Positions 11,231-44,663 of a DNA stretch of 64,000 bases are shown in pieces. How positions within the stretch are numbered: position 1 is the stretch's first letter; every line of letters starts with the position of its first letter. The notes under the pieces are model-generated. The model made no database searches and was not told the DNA's origin. It was given only the letters and a program-made list of their open reading frames with translations. The stretch spans positions 3,018,501 through 3,082,500 of the forward strand of contig JAXDDX010000034.1 in NCBI GenBank assembly GCA_034670405.1, written 5' to 3'. A program made the translations under genes and the position numbers. Source of the DNA: Hoplostethus atlanticus (lineage: Eukaryota; Chordata; Actinopteri; Trachichthyiformes; Trachichthyidae).

Positions 11231-12263
11231 TGTGGACTCTGCGATATGTAGCTGGTAGTTCATTTAATGGATGGGAACCAGCTCAGCTCTTCTGCAGCAT
11301 CATCCTCAACACCAGCACAGTGGTCATATTAAGTCACTGGAGTTAAATGCAGTTTAGAAACAGACAATCAATCTCATATACAAACTGCAAACTTCCTTTT
11401 TTTGCTTCTGCTTAATAAAAGATAGTCACAAAAATACACAAACAGACTAGGTGACACACTTGCTTTCACTGTAGATTGCTGTTATTTCATATCACAGATA
11501 GTCAGATCATAAAACAAGAATAGTTACTCATAGCTGTCATCTTTGCATCGTAGCACACAATTGACCAGCTCTACATTGTACAATACACCCATCCTCCTAG
11601 CACTGCTTCAGTAACTAACACACCCCTTCCCCCTCTCCCTCCCTCCCTCTCAATTCCTCCCCCCCCCCCCCCGTCCCTCCCCTATAGTGGAAAAAAAAAG
11701 TACATCCACACATTGGACCCCCTTGTAGTTTATCGACTCATGTGGACACAGATGTGGCCAAAGGAGATCAGATCCAGGGATTGTGGGATCTGGTTTCAGG
11801 CTCTGCTCAGTACACGTGTGTCCACTCGTCCAGTTTCATGTAGCACTAGAGGACCAGCATTGAGGTTTTTCGATAAGAAAAGGGTTTCTGTACAGCAGGG
11901 GCCCCCCTTTTGGTCACGGCTGGGAATGCAATGGGAATTTGGAGGAGGAGGAGAATGGAGAGTTGAGAAGTGAGAGAGCTTGGCATTTTGCCACTTCGTC
12001 AGAGGTTTGGTGCGACAGAGAGGATGGTCGAGGAGAGAAAGGTAGAACATAATTATGAATGATGGAAATGAAAACGGATGGGTGCAAACCTGCTCCTTTC
12101 CTGGAAAAAAGCCCTACGTAAAACAAATTAATAAAAATAGCAACAAAAGACGCATTCATCCATAATGATAGATAATGATAAAAATAAATGAGGAATAACA
12201 TGATTCATTTTTGAGAAGGGGACTAAGTCAGATGGGTTGGGGGGTCGGGGGGGGGGTAGTCAA
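11231..12263 (-). other. chd8: 3'UTR of chd8
   Basis: Non-coding sequence follows the chd8 stop (TGA at 12266-12264). It contains a run of 14 C (plus strand, 11659-11672) and purine/pyrimidine-rich stretches. The best 3' end is an ATTAAA (minus strand, 11268-11263), giving a UTR of about 1 kb. The end is uncertain. Confidence 0.4.
11263..11268 (-). terminator. chd8: candidate poly(A) signal of chd8
   Basis: ATTAAA on the minus strand, the commonest variant hexamer, lies about 1 kb after the stop. A canonical AATAAA occurs further on, near 11026-11020, and could be used instead. Confidence 0.3.
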
Positions 12264-32492
<20,229 letters not shown>

Positions 32493-33960
32493 CTTGCCCC
32501 CTCCACACAGGGAGATGGGCACAACCTTACAGATACTCCGAGATGGAAGCTAAAGTATCCGCGTCCAGTTCGTCTCAGCGTTCAAAAGAACTGGAAATGT
32601 ACAGAAGAGAAACAAATTAAGCACATCAAGACCTTAAATAGTTTAATCAAATGCTATACTGCTTAACAGATGGTGTAAGGCCTGTTTCAGACATTGGTGG
32701 TGTAAAAAGAATATCAATAACCAGAGAGAGGCTTGGGAAAGAGGGCCCGACAAGCCAGTCCTGTATACCTCGTATTTGTCTCCTCTTCGGCTCCTACTTT
32801 TCTTCTCTATCTGCAATGTTAAGATGCATGCCCATGCACAAGGTCACTCCTTGAAGTTCTGTTCCTGAAGCACAGGGAGATGACGTTTAGTTTACTAAAT
32901 CACAAACATAACTTTCAAACAAACAGCGTCAAGAATGACACTTACAGAACTAGTTGACGTTACCTCCTAGATGGAGAGCTGTGAAAAGTTAGGTCCCAAA
33001 CTCCTATGACTAGCTGTGTCTCGCCGGTGACTTGTTTACCAGCTAACACATAATATTTCAGTGACATGTAACTCTCTTATTAAGTTATGTGGCTGCTTTA
33101 CCAAACAATTTATTGTAGCTGAATGTGTAATCTCTGACAGCTTGTCAAAAAAAGCTCTAAAATGTGACACGGACGTTTTCCTTGAACTAAGCAGTTATTC
33201 TCAGTGTTCCCATACGATGTTGGATTAGTTTGAGAACATTCAATGAATGAAAACACTTCGCAGTGGAGTCGGATAAGGAGGATCGCGATGCTGAAAAACC
33301 TCAGATGCTTCCCTCTCTGGTCGTATTGCAGTCTTTCTCACAAACCCGTCAGCTAGCATTAGCTTGTACAGCTAGCAATAAATGGCCATTCCAAAAGCCT
33401 GCATGACATCAAAACATTTCATTGGGATAGTAAACACGGCGGATGGGATGTTTTGACTCGATAGCTTGCTTCTCCGTCGTTTACTACCAACCATTCAGTC
33501 AACTGGATTCCTTCAATCCCATCAACAAACCGGACCAAACCAAAGCAACGTGCCACAATAACCATTGCCCGTCAACGTTCAGACACGGGTTAGGCCGCAA
33601 TACTGTTTGGGTTGGTCTACGTCTATTTTTCAGCAAAAATACCTGCAAGTAACCATCCCACCCACTACCCTAGGTGTCTCAGTTATAATTTCGGGGTGCT
33701 AAATTTACCTTTGCATCGACACACATGGCTTTCTCCGTCTCACAACACTGTACGATTACAGGAAACGGCCAGCGAAGAGCAGGAACTAACATTCTTGCCA
33801 GAGAAAGCGTAGAAAGCGAGCCCCTCGATTGCCATGCGAATGTGATTGGTGCACATTTTCCCGAACCGGCAGCATACAGCGACCTCATTGGCCGAATGAG
33901 CTTTCCGTCATATTATCAGACCGATTCTGGGCGGGATGTGAGCAATGGGCATAGTTAGGT
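32493..33960 (-). promoter_or_regulatory. chd8: chd8 5'UTR and promoter region
   Basis: An acceptor (TTTCCAG, exon border at about 32590) lies 98 bases before the start codon, so the 5'UTR is spliced. Further up are two CCAAT boxes on the minus strand (ATTGG on plus at 33845-33849 and 33887-33891), 42 bases apart, the kind of pair bound by NF-Y in TATA-less promoters. Transcription probably starts near 33,700-33,820. GCTAGCATTAGC-type motifs occur at 33350-33380. Confidence 0.45.
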
Positions 33961-34848
33961 TGAGAAAACAACAAATGCGGCCTAGCTGGGATCGTTTGGC
34001 GATCCTCAACGTTGATATTTTACTGTCACAGGCGCCCACATTAGCAGTGTGTGTGGTCTTTGTAAATCAAACTGCCTGGTGAAAATAGACGGGGTTTGTT
34101 CATCCGTAAGGATGGCGCAGTGAATAGACCGTTGTTTGTGATTCATATGCTACCTGTTATAGGACCACTTACGGTTTTTTCCCAGCGTTTTATTCCAATA
34201 GCCCAAGAGCGAGCCCACATAACCGAATGAATGGAGACATCTTGTGGCATAGTATTTACTTGTAGTACACATCCTGATCCCGTGTGCAGATTAACAATCT
34301 GCAGGCAGCACACATTTATTCTGAGATACAACAACATTATCAGCTTTCCTAAATATAAAAGTGTGATGGCTTTTGTGCTTTTAGTGGGCTATCAGGCCTA
34401 ATGAGGTAATGACCAACATCATGTCTTCTCACTTCTATTTGATTGGGTTTTTGGTACCCTGTAGGTGGTGGCAGACAGTTAAAATGTGCTTATTGGTCTC
34501 AGTTTTTATTATTATTATTTCCAATTTTTATTTAAGCAAAGTGACATATATTCACTACTCTAAATCCTGTGCTGTTTTTCCTGCTCTCTGATCTCAGGTG
34601 TACAGCTTCAAAGACAAAGAGTTGTAAAAGATGGAAATGAGGGTTATTTCTGTGGCCTATGCTGTCTATACTCTGGAACTAAAGCTCATGATATTTAAAT
34701 GTTCAGGCAAACATTAGACGTATCCACAAAATGTCCCACACATTATTAATGAAGCTGCTTCAGTCTGTAGATCAATATAACACCATGGAGTCAAGGTTTC
34801 ATTATTTTCACAAATACCTTTTGGACTGTCTTAAACCATTAGGCTAAT

Positions 34849-34864
34849 GTGTGTGTGTGCGTGT

Positions 34865-34917
<53 letters not shown>
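34849..34917. repeat. compound (GT)n(GA)n microsatellite
   Basis: An interrupted GT run to about 34902 is followed by GA units and a G-rich tail. Confidence 0.95.
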
Positions 34918-35300
34918 GGGAGGGGAGGGGGTGCATGAACCAGGGAAGCGTAAGTGACCACATATGACAGCACACCACACTTCATCCATGGTTGCCCTGC
35001 AGAGATCTGACTGCTTGCTCGCCAAAGCTTCCATCTGCCTGTAGCCCTGTGAGGAGTATCCGCTATTCACCACCCTTATACTCTGCCCCATACTGGTGTC
35101 TGTTTGGTCCACGCCAACTCTGCTGGCGAGAGCTATATTTACAAACAGCTGCCATGGCACTGGGTGGAATACCATGGGAGGAAATATTGCGTAAGCAGGT
35201 AAAACTGTCAAACCCATAACATATTAGAATATAAACTTACTTACCAGTTTCTAAATCGGCTGGAGGTAAGAAAGATAATGCTACTGATGATTGCATTTGC

Positions 35301-35540
35301 ACTGCAAAAAATCTTTTAGTCTACTACTGATTCTTAAAATCTTATTTTTCTTAAAGCAATTGAAAAAACAAACTGCTAATGGGGTGAAACAAACTTGTTT
35401 CCAAAGTAAATCATATTTTTCAAGAAATGTTTGGAATCAAATTATGTTATCTTGATACTAGTGGAGTGATCCGCTTTATTAAGTTAATTTGTTTCTAGAA
35501 AATTCTTGAAAGAAAAAATTATCTCACAACAAGGCAACAT
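35301..35540. mobile_element. probable relic of a non-autonomous DNA transposon ('actgcaaaaaa' type)
   Basis: The stretch begins with ACTGCAAAAAATCTT and continues with AT-rich words (TTCTTAAAATCTTATTT, TTTCAAGAAATGTTTGG, TTGATACTAGTGGAGTGAT) like a MITE family common in fish introns. A clear matching inverted end was not found, so the right border is approximate and the family is from memory. Confidence 0.35.
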
Positions 35541-36000
35541 ACAGAGGCAAACTGTTATAATATGTCTTTTTATTTTAATATTTTGTCCTTGATATAAATC
35601 TCGTTGTAAATGTACACTTGTTGCAGGGGACTAACAGGCAAATAGAGAAATATCAGTCACAAGACACAGCAGAACGAATCAAGTTTGTAAGCTAGACAGG
35701 ATGCTGTGTGGGACACAGCAGCATTTCAAACATTTTTAATTGAAATAAGGGCTCTTACTTTGTCATTGCACATAAGCCCACATTGCACGTAGCTACTTTA
35801 TTAATTTATTACAATAAAAAAATGGCTCTTGTATCCCCAAACCCATCCAATATTTATCCACAGAAACAGAGAAATCTTTATCCACCGAGAAATCAATGTT
35901 CACTCAATCATTTCCCCTTTTTTTACAAACGTGTTGCTTTTGCTCTCAGGTGAAAAATAATTTGATTTGCACAATCTTTCCTTCAAACTTCCCCTAATCT

Positions 36001-36006
36001 TTTATT
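36001..36006 (-). terminator. poly(A) signal of the cerebellin gene
   Basis: AATAAA on the minus strand, about 182 bases after the stop codon, giving a short 3'UTR. Confidence 0.45.
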
Positions 36007-36187
36007 AAACAGAAAAAGAAGCTACAGATTGGAGCCTTTCCCTTCTCTGCCCCCCCCTCACCACCCACACCACCACCACCATCGCTCTCATATTTCTCTG
36101 TCTTCTCCCACTCCAACTCATTTAGCTCTCCGTCCTACTTCCACCCATCATCCTTGCAACCCTCCAACCTGCCTCCGTCCGTCCTCC

Positions 36188-37150
<963 letters not shown>

Positions 37151-37934
37151 TTAGTTGTATATCTGGGATTGATTCTACTACGAAGAAGAGTCACTTTGGA
37201 AGACCCGAGGTGTAAATAAACATGCTATGGTAAAAGAAATCGTGAGAATTGTCAAAACACCTCTGTCACAGTTTCAGCGCTGATCCCAGCACATCGTGAC
37301 CAGCTGAAGTCAAGGTTGGAAGAGATGCGGTGCCTTTTTCTCACTCTGTGGAACCTCCTCGCTGTCAGTTTTTGCCTGGCACCGGCAAAAGTAAATCAGT
37401 GTGCGCCTAGGCAGGAATAAAATGAACAGCCAAGTGATAGTCAGGAAATATTCAGGCACTGGCCGTAGTTGTCAGTCACTCCCCTGCAATGTCTGTCCGA
37501 AGTCTTTACAGTGGATTGCGCGCTGGTCGGTGTCAGTAGGGGGCAGAGTGACAAGGACAATCAGACGTCTGGGTGTATTCCAGTTGACGTCTTCAGCAAG
37601 CAGAATCTGGGAGGAAGGCAGGAGAAAAACAGTGTGTGTGTGTGTGTGTTGGGGGGATGGAGGGGAGAGAGGGTAAGGCAAAGTTGCATGACAACGAGAT
37701 ACGAGAATACAAGCTGATCAGATCCAAGCTGAGGAGAATGAGGTGAAAGAGGAGGGGTGAGGGGAAAAAAAAAGAAAAGAAAAAGGGATGAGGTAAGATT
37801 CTGGATAGCTGTCAGGGGAAGGATGTAGGATCCAGGAGGGAGTGAGAAAGAAAGAAGGAGTGGGGGAACAACTCCACTGTGTGACCATCTGTCTTTCACA
37901 CGTACCCCCCTCCCTCCCAACGATGCACAGTATG

Positions 37935-37981
37935 CCCCCCCCCCCCCCCCACTCTCTCTCTCTCGCTCTCTCTCTCTCTCC
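37935..37981. repeat. poly(C)16 followed by (CT)n
   Basis: Sixteen C are followed by an interrupted CT repeat on the plus strand. Confidence 0.95.
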
Positions 37982-38516
37982 TTTCCCACACACATACCCA
38001 TGCATGTTTTCAGTTTTACCTTTCATCCTTAAATTTTTCTCTGCAAAGTGTTTTTGTTTTCCCGAATTCACTGAAATTGCAATCCGGGCCATAGCCTCCA
38101 TGTGACACCACTGAGTTAAAACTGAGTAATCACTATACATCTCACCCCCCCCCCCCCATTCATTTTTCTTTTTCCAACATAAGCAACAGCATATGTGCAA
38201 ACATGTTTCACAGTCTCATCAAACTTCCAAGACACAAACAATATGCTTGACTGAAGGATTTTCATTATTAATATAACTGCTTAAAATGAAGGGACTAGGT
38301 ATTTCCTCCTAAAATAAAAGTCTATAAAAAATAGGATATCACCTGTTTCCGTTTGAGTGATGTACTTCTTGTTTTCCATGTCAGGTGAAATCAGTTGTTT
38401 GCTCCAAAACAGAATAACAGGGTCAGAAATCCTTCTCCTGCTCTTCTATCACATTCTTCCACAACATGCCACTCTGTCTTAACAAAACCCTGCCAGAGTA
38501 CGCTCTGATCTCTCTC

Positions 38517-38552
38517 AGTATCTCTCTCTCTCTCTCTCTCGCTCTCTCTCTC
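38517..38552. repeat. (TC)n microsatellite
   Basis: An interrupted TC repeat of about 35 bases. Confidence 0.9.
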
Positions 38553-39495
38553 CTCCCTCTCTTTTTATGTCTGCTTCTTTCTCGCTCTCTTTGTTACATA
38601 CGCCCACTCACCTTTACAGCGAAATAAAGAAAATGGGCAGAGAAATGAGGCATCTGAGCGGTTTCAAAGAGGAAAGTTACCAAGTGAAGTGACAGTTAAG
38701 TTAAGTCTTTTTCCAGTGAGCCAGTGAGTCCTGCTTGTGCACCTTCAGTCGGAGTTAAAAGGATCAAATACCTCTTCTTGTTCCTTTTCAACCTTCTGTT
38801 TCGCAGCTTTTCATAGCTGATGGATTCCTTTTCATAAGATACTACAGTATATTTACTATGTTCCATCAGATATAAGGCTGTACTAGATATAAGGCTGGTT
38901 ATATACACCAGTTGCTCTATGTAGATATCATTTGTAGCATATGGATGCATGTCAGAGGCAATCCTGTAAATAAAGCAAGCTGATGAACAGCTAATGAACT
39001 ACACACACTTCCATGATAGGACATAATTCACCATATCCACCATTCAAAAAAAGTTTGGCAAAATGATCAATGGCATGAGAGTAAAAGGGACCTTTTCTTA
39101 CAAACTAATATTTTTGAGTAATCAGTGTGTATTCTTGAAACATTGTGAAATGATTTCTAGCCTTTTAGAAAGAGCCCTTTCGTTTGCGCTCCTTTAACCA
39201 GTCATGTGCATGCAGATAATCAAACAGTGTCTCAGAGCCTCAGCCCAAGCAAGGTCACTGAATCCCTCCAGCGGGCTAAGAAATCTCCCCACCTTGTGGT
39301 GAAGTTAGGGAAGTAGACATTACTGCCATTCCACAGTTGTCCCAGTCATCAACAGTTACTTTCCCACTCACTCTAATTATAACACTTACGCTAGACAAGA
39401 CATTTAAAATATGGCTTACTCCACAGAAATTCACAAGAATTGTACAGAGCCAGTTTAACAAATGTCCCCGCTCACAGGAAATGTAGTATTTTATC

Positions 39496-39501
39496 TTTAT
39501 T
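39496..39501 (-). terminator. poly(A) signal of TRIM gene B
   Basis: AATAAA on the minus strand, 194 bases after the stop codon at 39695. Confidence 0.5.
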
Positions 39502-39694
39502 GAGAAAGTCGGGAAGCTGAGAGGGACGTAGCGACACAGGAGAGAAGGTTATGGCATGCGGATGTGTGGTTCCAGAGGTGGGGACCTTAATCATCACCAC
39601 CTTCTCTTGGCATGGCCTTGCCCCCTAGTTTGAACCAGTCCAGTCCCCATCAGCCTTGTGCTCTTCGACCTCTTACTCCTCCCGTCCTTCCGCC

Positions 39695-42600
39695 TCAGAC
39701 TTTGACGATGGAGATGCGGCTGTGAAGCTCAGCTTTGTAGAGTCCAAAGCCCAGGCACACTGGCTGGCTGAAGGTGGTCGAGAAGGTGTGGAGGTGGGTG
39801 AGACCGCCGGACGGCCCCACCTCGGAGAAGGTGATGGTGCCCGCGGCGTAGTCCAAAGCTACGCCTACTCGGTTGCCGGTCATTTGATACGAGAGACGGG
39901 TCTTCCTGCGATTGTGCCAAGCGGCTAGCTTCCTGTCATGCTGCTGTGTCAAGCTCCATGACACCTGGACATTAAATGTTCAAAGGTTTGAACAATATAT
40001 CATTACCACATTCATTTTAAGAGATTAGTAGAATTACCGTAAACAATGAGACCATCACTAGAAGACTGTCAGCCTCTACCGGCCTCTACTCTGCATTTTG
40101 CATTGTGTGCCATCGGATGGGATTTGGCAGGAAATCTGCTGGATTGCTTTATGGCACAAAACAGGAAGAGGGCGCTGTTCTTCCAGCGCTAACGGAGCTA
40201 AAGCTTTCACAATTTCTGGCAAGGGCAGATGGTGTAAGGAGTGAAAGGTCAACGGCAAAATCACTTCCAACATGTTTATCCTCTTCAGGAAAGAGAAGGG
40301 GCTTATGGGAAATGCAGTCTTATTTTTGAGAATCACAACCACTAATAATGCGACTGGTGCGAGCTAGAGGCTAGCAATCGCCTCGACCATGGTCTCATTT
40401 GTTTACAGTTATTATACCAAGGTATCACAGTTTATTTTGCATTGTTTAAAGAGTTCATTGCTATCAAGCCACCCACCACATAACAAACTACTCATTTTAC
40501 CACAATGCAATTTCTACAAATGAATGACCATACACAGGTGAATTTTAACAGTTCTATACCTTGTTGCTCCCAAAGGCATTGCCCTCTTTCCCCTTCCGCC
40601 CAATACTTCTGTAGCAGACACCAATATCCCAGAATCCCGCAGCCTCCAGCTCCCAGTAATGAGTCCCAGAGGAGAAGGTCTGCACAGTGAGGACTTGGGC
40701 CCAGTGATCAAAACGCTCTGGGTGAGCAGCGCAGGGTAGGCGGTTTTTAACCCGCGCCGCTGAGCGCAGGTCATCAGAGATGCTCAGGAGAGGATGGGCT
40801 GAGTTGGTGTCCAGTGTCAACGGACTGGTTACTGCATGAAAGGAAAATGACAGAAGAAGAACCAATTATACAGGTATGGAGTGGAGTAGAAGGGAAAGCG
40901 CACAAATTCACATTTACACCCATGTATTTTTGTGTTTCAAAACCGGTCTTGGTTACTACACACTTAGACTACTTAATAAGCCCTTGAAGTACGAAAACAG
41001 GAGATGCCAAAATGAGAATTCTTAAAAGATTAACATCATTCATAAGAGAGTAAAACAAAGAGGCTATGGATGCATCCCCCATGCCCACTCCGCCTGCCAC
41101 TCACAGAGCTCTCTCTTGAGTTCACTGAGGCAGAGGAGGGTCGCGGTGATGAAGTCTCGGTACTTGTGCTCCACGTCCTCCAGGATGTGCTTCCTGTCCA
41201 GACTGATGGGATCGGGGGTGAAAATGGGGCAGTTCAGGTCAGCTAGTAGCCTAGGATACAAGAAGGGAACTCATAGGAAAACATATGGAAACATACTCCC
41301 ATATACTACCAAAAATACTCAAGGTCACTGGTTTGTGTAATGAAATGACTGCATTCCCTCTTAACCTCTCTTTCTCTTTCTCCCCTACAACTCTTTCTAC
41401 AACTCTCTCTTTTTTGCACACCTACACCTACACACACACACAAGAATGTAACCGCACACAGCAAAATTAATTTGCTGTGGACTTACTTTGAGTCATCTAA
41501 TTGAAAAGCCTGCGGAGAGAAGAAAGAGTCAAGGGCAGAAAAGAAAAGTAACTAGAATAGAAGCATTCCCTGACAATGAATTACAGCAGGAATGGCCCTG
41601 TGTATCTGCCCAGATGGACAGGAAAGTGAACAAGCTCACACCTTGTTTCCAAGCTATATCTGGCCTGGAAATTTGACTGCTATCAACAGTGGATCTATGC
41701 ACCAGCTTTTTCTCAAAAACATCAGCCTGTTTTCCCTAAACCTCACCGCGGTTCTACTGCAGGAGCTACTCCTTATTTTCTTTTGTGAATTATTCAGATT
41801 CTGTAGTGCTAATACGCTCCTCTTATGCAATGACAGCATCTGGGTCATGTCTGCAAATAATTCATGGCATTTTACTAGTTAACAACGTAGTTAGTGCACG
41901 CCTACTCAGCAGTGGACAGCATTCAAAAACATTCATGAGTTCAAACCAGTGGGCAGCATGGTAAATAGCATCCACTGCTCTTTCAGTATACAATCCTGCA
42001 TAGTGGATGTGAGGAAAGGTAGTAAACAGCATTAAAAACTATTAGCTGATATACCATCAGCTAATAGCTCGGCATGTGTACATAGAGTAAACTTGTTATG
42101 CATTTGAAGCTCGTTACCTCTCAAACCATTTGTCTCGTTGAGCAGATTTGTAGCTGTTGGGACTTCATCGCCTCTGTTCTACGAGAATGGATGGTTTCTT
42201 CTCCCGGATGATAGCAGTGTGAAGTGCTAAGCAAGATTGTGTGTGGGGTTTTCTTGCCTTCACTATTATCCCGCGTTACAATACAATTTGCGTGTCGGAT
42301 GAGGGAGGTTTTGCCATAAAGCCAACAAGTTCAGTCACTTTCTTATACTTTTCTGTGATTAGCAACTTGCCAAACCCTCTCCGAGTTATCCTGATGCATC
42401 GAATTAAACCAATCCGCTATTCCGGGCAAGTTAGAGCCAACAAATTATTTGTGAGCGCTGCACATGACCCAGGTCCGTGCAGCACCGAGTTCCTCTACCT
42501 CCTGCTTTACAAGCCTTACCCAGATGAGCAGGAAGGGGTCAGTCTCTTCCAGCAGCGAGGCCAGGTAGTGCTGGATGCTCTGCGTCTGGCTCAGGTCTTC

Positions 42601-43702
42601 CCTCACCCTGGAGCAGTCCTCCTGTAGGCGCTCCGTGGCCTGCTGCCTCTCCCTCTCGGTGAGCTCCCGCAGGGCCACCACCAGCCTCTTCACTTGGACC
42701 TGCAGGGCCGAACCCAGGCGCTCCACCTGGGCGTCGTCCGCCTCCGACGAGTCCTGCCACCGGTGACAAGACATCGGTGGATTATTAGATTGTTGTTGAC
42801 TGAAATCTTCTCGGAAGCTGTGAGCGCTTTGTTTCAGTCTGCTCATTCCTTTGTGTTAGACACAATCAAGCATCCCAGTCCATTTGAATTTATTTTTTAT
42901 CAGTAATAGGACACAGATCTAATGGGTATACATGGTAAGGTGAAAAATGTTTGATCACTGTGGGGAAATTGGGTCAAACATTCTACACAGGGAAGTGATT
43001 TTACTCACAGCCACAGTGCGGTCAACATTCTGATGCTCTTTGAGGATCCACTCTCCATCTTTTAGTTTCTCCTCTGCTTTCTGCAGCAGCGTCTGGAGAA
43101 TCACCTGTGGAAACACACACATTTGAACAACCACACACACACACACACACACACACACAAAGACTCAGACCTTCACTTACATGCACCCACATTCATCCAT
43201 TCTTCCGGCTAACCTTCAGATCTTCTTCCACCTGTTTCAGTGCCTTCACTTTGTGCTGAGCGTGGCCTCCCTCCAGCAGACAGTCGCCACACACGTACAC
43301 CCTCTCATCGGCACAGTAATAGCGGTATATCTCGGTGTGCGTCGGGCACCTCCGCAGAGAGAGGTCCCCCAGCGGATCCACCAACAGGTGGGTGCTGAAC
43401 GCCGGTCTCTCCAGATGGGGCGGCAGATGCTCGGCACACAGCGACACCTCGCACCTCAGACAGGTCTTGACGGCCGCGGGCGCCTCCCTTCCCTCTGCGC
43501 CGGGGGGGCAACAGTCGCACAGCACTTGGCCGTGCTCCTCCTGGCACTGGGGGCAGGTAAAGCGACCGTTGCCCCCACGCTGGCCAGCCCAGGCCTCGCG
43601 TATGCAGGCGGGGCAGAAGCTGTGACCGCAGGGCAGGGGCGGGGCCTGGCTGAAAATGTCTCGGCACGCAGAGCAGCTCAGCTCCTCCTCCAGGGACGCC
43701 AT
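39695..43702 (-). CDS. TRIM-family E3 ubiquitin ligase B: RING, B-boxes, coiled coil, PRY-SPRY
   Basis: Seven coding exons: 43702-43214, 43104-43009, 42753-42520, 41509-41487, 41250-41105, 40831-40560, 39964-39695; 1,530 bases, 509 aa, all junctions in phase. RING about residues 10-52 (C-S-A-C, CGHSFC, CPQC). Two B-box-type modules follow (CDCC...CLRCEVSLC about 62-95; CPTHTE...CGDC about 113-140), then a long helical, charged coiled coil (exons 1-3). A 23-base mini-exon (AFQLDDS) and a linker exon are of the kind typical of TRIM genes. The PRY-SPRY (about 330-509) carries LTLDTNSAHPLLSI, HYWELEAAGFWDIGVCYRS and ends SRISIVKV. The role would be E2-dependent ubiquitin transfer onto a SPRY-bound target, cytosolic since no membrane segment is seen. 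PRY-SPRY and B-boxes resemble TRIM gene A, but here an intron interrupts the SPRY after GSNK and the coiled coil is longer. The start is the ATG after a short leader (CTAACCATGG context is good). Confidence 0.9.
40036..40409. mobile_element. MITE with terminal inverted repeats in the last intron of TRIM B
   Basis: The left end GTAAACAATGAGACCAT (40039-40055) is answered by ATGGTCTCATTTGTTTAC (40389-40406), its reverse complement with one extra T. The similarity continues inward (GTCAGCCTCTA versus the complement of TAGAGGCTAGC), giving diverged arms of about 45 bases. At about 370 bases, non-coding and intronic, it fits a non-autonomous DNA transposon. The target-site duplication is not clear. 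Confidence 0.65.
43130..43159. repeat. (CA)n microsatellite in TRIM B intron 1
   Basis: A CA dinucleotide run of about 28 bases between exons 1 and 2. Confidence 0.9.
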
Positions 43703-44063
43703 GGTTAGGGGAGGAGCTCTGATTTGTGTGTGTCTATACAATTATACACCTGTGTCTGTGTCACACACACTAACTACGCAATGGTTCAAGCAGTGGATTC
43801 ATACAGGAGGGAGAAATCAAAAACACACATATTAGATTCCATTCACATACAAATTATTATAACAAAGCCTAGATTATTTTGTCTGGTGTTTGCAATTTGC
43901 AGCCACCGTCGGGCTGTGGACCTGGACAATATTTACAGTTACATGGTGGCTCTTTGTGTAAGAGGAACAGGGAATTAGACACAGCTTGTATTGAGCCACT
44001 AGCAAGTGGGAAGCCCTCGCTTCACTCCAACTGTGCACTTAGACCGTTAATCCTGTCTACTGG
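43703..44063. other. 5' flank of TRIM gene B
   Basis: Sequence between the TRIM B start codon and the left border of the tandem duplication. No clear promoter motif was identified beyond GT-rich and AT-rich stretches. Confidence 0.4.
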
Positions 44064-44508
44064 GCCTTTGCCTACTGCTGTCTATGAATAGAATACCTCA
44101 CCATGTAACCGGTAGTACTGGGAAATATAGATTCAACCTCTCTCCCCCGTTACTACATGTAGGGTTTAGGTTTCACGTGTGTGTTTCCTCAGTTCATTGT
44201 GAGACCATTTAAAGAAAGGAATACACACAGGATTTGATTTGATAGATTATAAGCAATCAATGTAGAAAGAAAACTATGACTTGCTGGTTATCCCACTAAG
44301 GGCAGCGGGGTTGTAACACTGACCCAGATGAGTGTTAACTCGACACAACCTGTTGCGGTGGAGGGATCAGGAGATCATCCCTGACAGCTTCTTGGCCTGC
44401 TCACTCAACATGTGCTGTAGTCTTGCATATTGAAGCACTGAATAAATATTTGATTCTACTTGCCTCTGCTAGCATTTGTAATGAGTCTCTAGAATAAAGA
44501 CGTCTTAC

Positions 44509-44630
44509 CTGCTGGTGTCCCAGCGTCGGTAAAGTGTGGCCATCGGTGAGCGTGGCTAATCCCATGGGATTCACCTCCCCTCCTATGTCTGCTTTAACCC
44601 TGGCACTAAACTCAGAGAAATCACATGACC
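44509..44630 (-). other. exon-like open segment, function unknown
   Basis: On the minus strand a strong acceptor (a 23-C tract, then TCTCTGTCAG) opens 122 bases. They read without a stop (SCDFSEFSARVKADIGG..., ending LGHQQ) up to a consensus donor (CAG then GTAAGA). 122 is two bases plus 40 codons, so phase is consistent. No partner exon and no family were recognised. It lies in the segment missing from duplication copy 2. It could be a remnant exon of another gene or a chance open stretch. Confidence 0.25.
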
Positions 44631-44640
44631 CTGACAGAGA

Positions 44641-44663
44641 GGGGGGGGGGGGGGGGGGGGGGG
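44641..44663. repeat. poly(G) run of 23
   Basis: An uninterrupted G tract on plus. On the minus strand it supplies the pyrimidine tract for the exon-like segment next to it. Confidence 0.95.

Larger units (their letters stand above)
33961..35985. other. intergenic sequence between chd8 and the cerebellin gene
   Basis: No coding gene was seen. The stretch holds a (GT)n/(GA)n microsatellite at 34849-34917 and a probable MITE-type relic at 35301-35540. Otherwise it is AT-rich sequence with only short frames. Confidence 0.55.
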
